DNA of 64,000 nt, from positions 9,876,569 through 9,940,568 of the forward strand of contig NC_079895.1 of assembly GCF_024868665.1 (NCBI RefSeq), written 5' to 3'. A program made the position numbers and the translations under genes. Below, in pieces: positions 1 to 11,400 of this stretch; position 1 is the first letter of the stretch; the number at the start of each line of letters is the position of its first letter. The DNA is from Triplophysa rosa. Taxonomy: Eukaryota > Chordata > Actinopteri > Cypriniformes > Nemacheilidae. The notes under the pieces were generated by a model. That model was not told where the DNA came from. It ran no database searches and saw only the letters and a list, made by a program, of their open reading frames with translations.

Positions 1-281
1 ATAAAGCATAATTGACTACCATTGTAGAAGAAACTATTGTAAATCTTTTTGTTCTGTTGAACACAAAAAAAGATATTTTGAAGAATTTAGCAAAACAAAC
101 AGTTCTGATGCACCTTTGACTACCATTTTATTTTTTTTCTACTATGGTAGTCAATGGTGACCCAGAAATTAAAATATCTTGCTTTGTGTTCAACAAAACA
201 ACGTAATGTACAGGTCTGGAACAACTCGAGGTTGAGTAATTCATGACAAAATGTTCATTTTTGGGTGGAATATCCCTTTAA
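1..281. repeat. Palindromic MITE family copy 1, truncated at the window edge
   Basis: The right end TTGGGTGGAATATCCCTTTA and internal CTACTATGGTAGTCAATGG are hallmarks of the abundant cyprinid palindromic element with TTAAAGGGATAGTTCACCC-like ends. Confidence 0.8.
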
Positions 282-307
282 GCTTAATATTTAAAAAAGC
301 AAACATT

Positions 308-575
308 CTTTTAACATTTACTCACCCTCGTGTCATTCCAAACCTGTATGACTTTCTTTCATTTCCCGAAAACAAAAGAAGATATTTTGAAGAATGTTGG
401 TAACCAAACAACATCGGACCCCATTGACTTCCATTGATTAGACACAAAACCACCGAGACATTTCCCAAAATATCTTCTTTGGTGTTCTGCATAAAAAACA
501 GTCATGAAAGGGTATTGAACCACGTGAGGGTGAATAAATGAGAACAGAATTGTTTTTTTGGGGGGTGAACTTTAA
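308..575. repeat. Palindromic MITE family copy 2
   Basis: CATTTACTCACCCTCGTGTC and AGAAGATATTTTGAAGAATG on one arm are mirrored on the other. It lies 39 bp downstream (in gene direction) of pld1 exon 19. Confidence 0.8.
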
Positions 576-613
576 CGGAGGACGTCATCACTTATGTTAT
601 GTTGAAGCATTAC

Positions 614-3600
614 CTCTAAGTAGATAAAGTGTTTGCTGTTCTGGATGGCCGATATATAAGCTAAATGAATCGACTCCTCGTGGACCTTTGAGCCTGTAGA
701 CCACTGGCACACAGACCTCAAAACCTTGTGTTTTTTTATTTGTTTGGGGGAAGAAAAAACACCACATTTAATTTCAGATTTGTCATTTGGACAAAAATGT
801 TCTTATTCTTAAAACAATGCTGATTTGAGATCAAACACGTAGACAATGAATCCACATGTGGATTTCTCACCTGAACGTTACCCCGGGTGGATTTGCCATC
901 ATATTCGGCTGGCACCATGGGTGCGGAGAGAGACTTGGGCACGAGGTAGGGGTAGCACGTCGCCCCCGACCGCTTCTTCACCAACTAGCAAATAAAAGGA
1001 GAGTTGATTGGGATCAGACAGTTGACTCCAAAATCACACCCCTAAAGAGCGCTAATTACTGTGCCACATCAGATAGCCTGTTGGGCTGACCATCAACCCC
1101 TGCTTGCCACCTCCACTCCCCAGAGATGAAGGACTTTGTTGAGGCTGAATTTAGTCTTAGACAGTGCTGCTGATTACAATAAATTGATGGCCGTGAGTGT
1201 GCAAAGTTTTTCTGAAACTGGGTTTTTAATGGCTATTGTCCTATACTCAGACTGTTTTCAAATGGGTTCAAATGTCGTTTGAACATGAGACAAGCTTTGT
1301 TTCCGAGCAAACAAAGGAATTGTGTTGCCATCCTCTACCAATTATCTGCATACGGACGCAAGAATATTCTTGATCTTTTTTATGTTTTCGAAGTATTTGA
1401 TACATTCTAGATGTACCAAAATTGGCCTTCACTCTCATGTTGAGTAAAAAAGTTATTTGTTAAGTGAAGTTTTTTGAAGTATTATTTTGTTTGACGTTTT
1501 CACCCCTGTTGAAGAAGGCGCTCGCGGTGCAAATTAGCGAGCTGTGCGCCATGTCAGTTTACACCGTGGGCAAGCGGTAATCTGGGCCGTGTGCTTATAA
1601 ACAGATGGTTCTCAGGCAATTAACAACTGGCGTAATGTGTTGATTAAAATCCATTGAGCCCTGATGAGGGAGAACTAACATTAACTCTGCTCAAGGGCTG
1701 CTGGCAGATGCCCAAGTGATACTCGTAACTCTAGTGACCTTGATAGTGAATCACATGTCTGAATCATCGCAGTTCTTAAAAAGAAAGCTGGACTTGAACT
1801 AATTCAGTTCATTTGAGTTTCAGGAACTTACAGTGTTGTGTCATATGTGTGATCATTATGGTCGGAGTGTGGACCACATATATCTATTTTAAATACACTC
1901 TGTATAGACGCACGCACCTGGCCCGAAGTTAACTTCTGGTCTATATTTGGTTATTAGAATTTATTTTATAGTATCAATTTATATTAATATTTTATTGTAT
2001 ATGCGTTGTATTACATTCAATTAAAACTACTCAACAGTTTTTGATTCTTTGCGGAGGTCTACCGGACGTTACGTTTGGGCCACATAGCGTCTGTTTATGT
2101 TGCCGATGAAACGTCTATTTTGCAATTTTTATTAAAAAATTAGACATCACACCCTGCTAGCACACATACATCAAGCTTACGTCTATTTGACGTCTGCATT
2201 TACATCTGCAATACATAGTTTGCTCATCTGCAATACGTCTCGGAGACGTCTGCTGTCAGACATCATATAGACCTCTAGAAGATGTCTGTAAGATGTTTAT
2301 GATTTAGAATGGATGTAAAGCTGCTCTTTCTAAGATGTTTAGCAGATGTTTTAACACAGCAGATGTTTTCCTCATCTCCAGATCTTTAGCAGATGTATTA
2401 CAGACGTGCAGACGTCTCCGAGGCGTATTGCAGATGAGCAAACTATGTATTGCAGATGTAAATGCAGACGTCGAATAGACGTAAGCCAGATGTATGTGTG
2501 CTATCAGGGAGATATACTATTTGATATGTTGATAATAGATACGAGCTGTTCAATTGGATACAGGTCTAAAGAAAAACGTTTTTGCTCAGATGTTGCTCTT
2601 TTGTAGCTTCGTGGAGATCTTGAAGAACCAATGAAGATTTCAATATGAAATCAAACATTTTTCCTCAGATGTATCCAAATCCAGATTATTTTATCTATAC
2701 GATCTACATTATTTTACAGCTCCATACTATAAAGTTTTTGTCTTCATTTTTCCTTGAGAACTCGATCAAATCTCCTGAGCTACAAAAGAGCCAATTCTGA
2801 GCCTATACATTTTTCATATCTCATAGAGATGAAATATAATTAGTTGTATAAGATTATTAAATATCATACAAAATTGAAGTCATCATCAAAATAAAATACA
2901 ATTCATGTTTCTCATAACGTCTCCAACACAAATCACTGACTGATCAGTTCTCTTTTCAACTCTTTCTTTGTTGTGAATGTTCCATAATCAACAGCAAAGG
3001 ATATAAATGAGACTAGTCTATCTCTGAGGCGTAAATGTTCATTTCCACTAAACACCTCATCAGAGGCATTCAACTGCCTTTTGTTTGTCACACACACACC
3101 TGGCTTCCTCTCCTTTAATTATTCACCAGCCGAGCGTCTGATCGGTAGCCAAGCCTGAAATATGACTGGCATAATCCAAAGGAAATCATACAGGCCTCAA
3201 ACCAATTCAATTACAGAACAATCAAAGTAAAAAGACCTCTAATTGCTCTAAAAGGGGGCTGAGAGTGGGCGGCCATTGAATGCTGATGGCATTCAGAACA
3301 GGACACAAAGAACAACTGCAGGGGGTGCTAAGCTCAAGCTAATAAAGATGGTTTGTCCAAAAGACTTGAAACCCTTCATGAGTATTCTCTGATCTTCAGT
3401 CAGCATTAGGGCTCTGAATGGAGGCGGTGCTTCTTATAAAAAGTTCAAACCTATATGGTTGATAGTCATATTCTAAACAAGTGCGACTTAACATTTATTA
3501 TTTTCATCAGTCTTGTTACTCTTTAAACTCCAGAAATAAAAGTGTTATTGCTCAGGAAAAATACAGGAAAATTCCTACCTTTGCAAAATTCCACCTTTGG

Positions 3601-5421
3601 ATAAAATGTCTCGCAATATCTCTCGCAGCTTTCCCATGAACCACCACCCCGACGTCATGCCAGGGCATCCGTGGTGTCTTATACCTATCAATGAAATCTT
3701 AGCAAGAGAAAAATAAACAACACACATCCAAGAACATTAGCCATGTTATCATTCAGAAATGACCTACAGCCCTTTTGAAGCCATCACAGAGCGGCCTTTC
3801 TCTTTCACAAGCTTTGACAATCCACACCATCGTATTCATATCTATCAGTCTTCTCCATTCCTGCTGTGTCCCACCCTGTTGACACTACTGTATGTGTGGC
3901 AACAGGACTTCAGTTTTACAAAGCAGAGTTGCAAAAATAGAGTTATCTCCCACTCGAGAAAGAATAGAGATGGAGAAATAACCCCATACCGACTGCCCGA
4001 ATGAGAGAAACAACTTCAATGTTGTTTGTTCCTCAGTCCTGCGCTACAGAGTTATGATTCATTTGATGGTTGGGCTGAAGACACCAGAGTGTGTGGTATA
4101 GCTGTCAGTTTTTGTCTTGTTTTTTCGTCTTTTTTTGTTAGTTTGTATTAAGGAATTTAACAAAGAAAAATGGCAAAAATATGAATGTGTGTACACTAAA
4201 AAAAAAGGAAAATGTGCTGGTAATTTTCTGCCATTACACAATCCGTTCATTTTTTTCCCGACATTTATGTTAATGATACAATACAATGCAATGCAGTGCC
4301 AAATTTATAATACATTTATAATACTTAATTATAAAATTAAATTTTCGAAATTCCTTGAAGTCGTCATGAAATGGAAGTAATGTTCATATTCTTTTCCATA
4401 TCGTGACATACAGCCGCGGTACAAAAATAAAAGACCATTTCAGAGACTGAACAATAGTACAATGTACTAGTATGTGTTTAGGAAAAATCATAATTTTTGT
4501 TTGAGTTCTACCACACTGGAGAAAAACTGGAGAAAAAACTGGAGAGACAGGTCAAAATAACAGAAAAGATGCTCAGACCTCAAATACTGCAAAGAAAAAA
4601 CATTGATATCCACCTTTAAGCAATACAACAGTAATATTCCTACATGTATTTAGGAAAAGTTCAAAAATGATTGTTTTATGTGATAACCTTAATTGATTCC
4701 TGTCACATTTTCATGTGTCTTGTCATGCTGTCAGTCTTTCACATTGCTGTTGGATGACTTTATGTCACTCCTGAGGTTTGATTTTGTTGAACACTGGACT
4801 GGAATGACCGCAACACATCTAGAAATGCTGATTTGAAATGAAAATTTGCCAAGTAAACGGCTTCTGAATTGAGAGAAAATGTAGGGCGTAACTTGATTTC
4901 CCAGAAGATGGGCGTTGCTAACAGGATTTGAATGCAGGTCTGCAGTCAATCGTGAATTATTTCCCACCGGTCTCACCATCGGCACCCTCCCATGAAAAAG
5001 CTCTGCCCTCGCACCATTCCTCGTGACAGGAAGTGATGAGAAGTCGTTTCGAGGGGGGGAAGGAGATCAACATTTTTGATTAAAGATTACGAGAGCGCAT
5101 GAATAAAAAACACCAATGAAGTGCACAGATAAGTCACTTATAAAAAACACTACAGTATTCCTCAAAAATATTTTTTTTTCAATTTTGATTTTATGCCGTT
5201 TTTTGTAAAATAATCAAAATTCAGCTGTGGTTTGTCATACTGCAGCAATGCTTAGAATGGTGTTTAATTCAGTGTGAATGTAAAGTGCGACATACCGTCA
5301 AAAGGTTTGTTGAGTTTGACCCAGTCTTTAAGAATGAAGTTGCAATAGTCTTTGCCATGCCAGAAACGAGTTTCTCCACAGAGTTCAGCACTGCCGAAGT
5401 AACTTCTGAGGGAACTGGTCT
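614..5421 (-). CDS. pld1: pld1 exons 16-19: start of C-terminal catalytic half
   Basis: Exon 16 (5421-5296) gives [20 protein letters not shown]. Exon 17 (3697-3579) gives [12 protein letters not shown] followed by [20 protein letters not shown]. Exon 18 (984-871) gives [13 protein letters not shown] and ends in NVQ. Exon 19 (724-614) gives [10 protein letters not shown] and HEESIHLAY and stops at HFIYLE before a GTAATG donor. The next expected exon (NQFF onward) and the second HKD are not in bases 1-613, which are filled by two palindromic repeats. The partial end is therefore the window edge, not a gene break. Confidence 0.92.
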
Positions 5422-8400
5422 CTAAAACAGATGCGAAATATATTCTAATATATCAGTTTCAAATAGCAATCTTAAGAGATCTTCAGACACCTCTAAGATA
5501 AGACTGTCACAACATAATTAGTCTTTTAGTCAAATCGTAATGAAAGTGATGGGTTTGGCTGTGTGAGTATGAATGGTTTCATGTGTCAAACAAATTTGTC
5601 TGTTTCTATGTACTGACCGTAAGGCAGAGGGAGAGAGTGATGCAGCCCAAGATAATATGAGTCACTTGAATGGAGGGACAAACTCTTGGTGTAACATTCC
5701 CGAGCCAGTTGTGTCCTGGAATTAAGACTATTCCTGCTACTGTAATATTCTAAACACAGAACACACACAAACACAGTTTCTGTATGTATGCATCAGTTCA
5801 AAGATTTTTTTTCTGGACAAATGCATTTAGACAGTAGCAAAATCAATGAGTATCAAACATGCTACTTGTTCTTTTTTTTTACAAACCCAACATATGCAAA
5901 ACGTCTGTACGTCATTGAATTAGACAACAAACTATCTGCCAACAAAGGTTGCAAAACCTTTTCTCAGAACAAATGTCACTGGGCAATTTTAACAAATCAT
6001 TTGAACAAAATGGTTGCCAGATTTTCCATCTTCAAGTTCAGACAGGGCCCTGCTCTGTCTATGTTAGTTACACATAATAAAAAGAGGTTGTGTATATAAA
6101 ATGCAAACATATCTCCCAACCTGACATCACATTTATTCAGCTAAATTTCTCTTACTGTACTCAGATCCATCAGGACTATTGCGACTCTTCTCCTCTGAGG
6201 GGATTTTTAGTCTTTCTGTGGGCAGGGTGAGGCTCGTGTTGGTCTCTCCCTGTTCCTCCATCATGGGAAGGTTGAAGCTCCCACTGCTCTCCTGTGGATC
6301 CCCCACCGAGCCTAAATCTCCTACTTTTCCCCCTTCACCCACCGCGCTAAACTTCATCTCCTCATCCTCATCCACTGTGGCCACTGACTGCTACAGGATC
6401 ACAAAAAACACAATGATTTTAAAAAAGATGTCAAACAGGTCCAGGAGATTATAAAGTAGATAAAATGTTTAACTTTACTCTTTACATTGCTGAAAAAGTC
6501 AACCGAGAATTGCAAGTCATTTAGCTCTGTAGTGCAAAGGATTGTGGGTAATATCATCCAAAAAGCATGGATACACACTCTGACAATCCAAACACAGAAA
6601 ATGTACTATGTAGTATACTTGTATGTTATTTTTAATGAAGTACATACTACGAACACCATGACAGTAAATGTTTATAGCTGATATACTGAGCTGTCAGTCT
6701 AACGTACGCAGCGAGTGGTAATGGCATCTGCCTTAGGAAACCACAACCTAAACGTTAGTGTAAGTGACTCTGCGTGTTGCGTGGATTCATAAAGAGGGTA
6801 AAATTCCCTCTGATGCGTGCGAGTTAATGGCTCACGGAGATCATAGCGGCCAAGACTTGACAAATGGCAAACGTCAGAGCCCTATTCTCCTGGTGGGCAT
6901 AATTTTATTAAGTGCAAATATCACCGTGCTCCTAAGGAGACGTTTTGAAAGGTTAGACCAACAGCTGTAACAGTTTCATGTATATTAGCAAAGATTTTAC
7001 AGTTGAGAAACCCCGCATTGATAGATACAGTCAGTCAAGCATGCTAAGGGAAGCCCCTTAGTACAAACGCAATAAGTGCCTTCATCTGAAGGGTTGAAAT
7101 CATGTTTATTTAAAAGCTCGGACCCATATTTAATGACACAAAGGCAGGCAGGTAGGCAGCGGGACGGGAGAGGTGGCATACAGGAGAAATAAAGCTCCCA
7201 TTTAGTGGCCCGTCATTTGTTGACTCACTCATCCATGCAGAGCCTTTATGTTTAATGCAAGTCTCTGGGGGCCAGAAAGGAAGGACCCGGAGAGGAGGGC
7301 TGGAATTATCAACCACGGGCCCTTCAAAGTGCCCCAGATGCTCCATAATTGCAATTTTACGTTTGCCCCAAATCATCAGCCACAAAATCAATCCCTGCAA
7401 CTCTACAGCTGAAAAGCAGTCTGTCTTTTTATCACTATTGTTAAGACAGATAGAACATTTAAAATGTTCAAATTTAGGTTAGCTACCAATGTTTGTATCA
7501 TTCACTATACACTCTGATCCCTTTACAACACATAAAGGCACAGTTCACCCAAAAATGACAATTCTGTTATCATTTACTCACCTGCTTGTCATTTCTTCCG
7601 AAGAACACAAAAGAAGATATTTGGAATAATGTTGGTAAACGAACAACGGCGCTACCCATTTATTTTATTGTATGGACACAAAACCAATGCAAGCCAATGG
7701 GTACCGCCGTTGTTGGTTACCAACATTCTTCAAAATATCTTCTTTTGTGTTCTGCAGAAGAAAGAAAGTCATACAGGTTTGAAATTACAGGAGGGTGAGT
7801 GAATGGTGACAGAATATCCCTTTAACATGCTAAGCATATACGTATATAAGTGTATCTTTAACAGTGGACACTTGACTTGTTAGCTAACAATGTCCGGCAG
7901 TGTGTCTATATCATTACATGAGAATTCTGTCATGTTTATTCCATTTTCAGGAAAAAACAAATGTCACTTCCACATCTTAAATAATGATAATTACAACAAT
8001 TTCAATGCAGAAGTCATATGTTTGGATCCCAGGGTATACCTTGGAAGTGACTTTGGATAAAAGCTTCTGCCTTCATAAATGTACAGTGTGCATATAAAAA
8101 ACGTATGAATGTATGTGACACATTCAGTAGTGACATTCAGTATATTGATAGTACTGTTGTACTGTAATGTATCGGTGCACATGACCTGATGAAGCTTTTG
8201 TGGGCAGCTGTCTGGTGCGTGTCAGCTTCCCCCATTGAGATCTTTGACAGATATCAGAAACACTCAGCTGGCAATAGCATGGCAAACACTGATGTTGACA
8301 AACATCGCAAGGCCACTGTGGACCACCGCTCTCCATGGGTCACATTTACAAGAAGTTTTTCCTGTCCAATTCACTTACGCATCAGTGAAGGAGTCTGACT

Positions 8401-11400
8401 TAACAGCCAGTGATATCATCTATTTCTGATCCACACTCTACTCTCTCTTTTTATCCCTCAAGGAATACAAAAATTCTGGGATTTGTTAGGATCTAAGACA
8501 TGGAAGCTTCTTTTGCTAACTGAATACAACTAATAATGACTAGGTTGATGATCACACATTTCTTACTTTGCAAAAAGACAAAAATGTTACTCTGCATTTC
8601 CGTATGAACTGTAAAACTTTATCAGTTTATATGGGCATTGTGTTGCTGTAGAACTCAATTAATAAATGATAATAATGACAGTGTTGATCTTACATGAGTA
8701 AAACTGGGAGACAGAGCAGGACTGGGCTGTGGGCTTCTTCTGACACTTCCCACATCAGTCAGCCTGTGTTGAGAGTCGTCCCATCTTCCATAGGCCAGGT
8801 CAATGCCTCCCAGGAAAGCCAGCGACTGGTCAATCACCACTGACTTCTCATGGTGAGCCCAGAGCAGTGCTGTGGACGGCATGTGATCGGGGTGTCGGAT
8901 GACCTGTCAGTCAATAGAGACGGGCAGCTCATCAGGTGCGTATTCCTCAATCTCACAAGACACATTTTTATTAATAAAAATGAAAATGGAGGGTTTTTTT
9001 CTGCCGTTCTGTTTCTACTATTGCTGCAGAAGCAAGTATGTTCTACTGTATATGCTTGGGATGCCCAAATAAACTACTGAATTTACCAAATGTACTTTAT
9101 AAAATGACAGCACACCACAGTATCTCGCACTCTAAAAAGTGCTGGGTTATTTTTCAACACAGCACTGGGTCAAAAAGTGACCAACTATTATTTAACCTAT
9201 GCTGGGTTGTTTTTCAACACAGCACTGGGTCAAAAAGTGACCAACTATTATTTAACCTATGCTGGGTTGTTTTTCAACACAGCACTGGGTCAAAAAGTGA
9301 CCAACTATTATTTAACCTATGCTGGGTTGTTTCAACCTGAAATGGTGGGTTATTTCAACCCATTGTTGGGTCAAATATATTGTAACCATTTTCTGGGTTA
9401 CTTTAACACAATGGTTGGGTTTTACAAGGCAATGCACCCGACTTCCTTTTGAACAAATGAACTGAAAGAAACAAAATAACAGTACTTAATTCTCAACTGA
9501 TAACAAGATGTTTCATTTTACACTGAGGAAAAGTGATAACAGTGTAGCGTATTAGTGTTTAAAGTGTTTATTGTTATGTAAAAAAGGGTAGGCAGTATAG
9601 ACCACTTCACCAGATGTAAACACTGGTCCAGAAGCACTTCCAGTTTCAATTTTTATTTTTTTAATCTTACGTATATAATTAAATCCAAAACCTCAGATGT
9701 CCAAATTAGCAGTTTTTCACGAAATGGAAAAAACCCTGTACTTTTTAAAGGATTAAATACTGTGTTGTCGGAGTTGACAAGCACTTTTTAATCCTTTTTA
9801 TTGGTAAGATATTTGCAAAACCCAGTGACAAACACAAAAGGTGACTAATAATAATGGCAAAAAACGAAAAATCACAAAATATGGAGATACAAGGTTTCAG
9901 AAGAACAGCAGCGATATATTCAACATTTTGAGATTTATAAATTTTCTCGATTTATTTTGTTTAAACATTTGTGTAGTGTTAAACTGAAACAGGAAGTTCT
10001 TTTGAACCAGCATTGTTTACGTCTTTTCGTAGTGCTTCTATACTGGATTGCATAGAATTCTATAAGCAGTACACTAACTAGTTTCTAAAATCACCCTGAA
10101 AGTTAAGTAACTCATATTTTAATGAAGCCTAACAAACAATTTTGGTGAATAATAATAATGTCCTAAAAATGACATATTTAAATACAACTCAAACAGGAAG
10201 TTCTTTTGAACCAGCATTGTTTACATCTTTTCGTAGTGCTTCTATACTGGATTGCATAGAATTCTATAAGCAGTACACTAACTAGTTTCTAAAATCACCC
10301 TGAAAGTTAAGTAACTCATATTTTAATGAAGCCTAATATACAATTTTGGTGAATAATAATAATGTCCTAAAAATTACATATTTAAATACAACTCAACGTA
10401 GACCAAGAATAGCATCACAACGTAGATACAGAGTGTCAACCTTTGTCGAGGTTCAAACATCTACAGCTGTGTCTCTGCCAGTTTTGGTGGAGCCTCCAGA
10501 GGACACTGCCCCCAGCAGAAATTTTACACCACCAGGGCCCAGGAATACCTCCATCCAGCTGCTCTACCGCTCGTGTCCTTGGGGTGTGGATCCCGAGCCA
10601 CTTCCCAGTGTCACTCCACTGCCCCAGACTCAACCATCACTCCAATAAAATAATGTGACTGTGCGTCAATCCCTCGCTGCCCAGAGGTGCTATGGTGATG
10701 AATACCGCAGCGCTGTGTTGCCATATAAGCTCCATGGCACCAGGGGAGGAGGCAAACTCACAGCCCAGGGCTCTTACAAAGACGATCAGCGAGGAACAAC
10801 CTGACCAACTCTGTAGGGTTACAGATCCTTCTCATGAAACCAGAGAGGATTTTGGCAAACATGATCTAAGTAACATGCTATTCCTGTCACTGGAGGTTGT
10901 GGGTATGCCGGGCACCCCTGTGTTATGCGTGATGTGTTTTGATGGAACGTTAGACATGAGTAGATGTACTAGTCAACCACCTGTGGTGGGGTATTGAGAA
11001 GCTGATGTGGAAAGACAGGTCCCCTCTGTAATTCAGTCAATTTTGTCTATGATTCTGTGTTTTACAATGTTTGACATAATGTTTGACTCACCTTGATGTT
11101 TGAATGAAGCCCAATGAGTGTCTTCTTCGTGTATTCACTATTGAGACCCATCACTACCTCCACTTCTTTGTAAAGCAGGACAAAGATCTTCACTCCTTGT
11201 TGCTGAACAAAAGCCAAATGTTGTTAAACTACTGTTGGTACCAGAAAACATGAGATATAGAACTGGATGACAATGTGGTGAGAGGCAAAATGAAACTGGC
11301 TGAAGTCCAGATCCAAGCAGATGTTCATACTCACTGCTTTGCGCTTGAGGACATGATCCAATCTCCACATGTTCCCATCCACCACCGGTCGCTTGAGGAA

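Noticed and set aside
9038..9452. Repetitive reading frames of 91-100 codons
   Set aside because: Produced entirely by the 60-bp tandem repeat, whose period is divisible by three.
10346..10658. Open frames on both strands near 10.4-10.65 kb
   Set aside because: They begin in the 204-bp duplication and do not match pld1 or any family I know.
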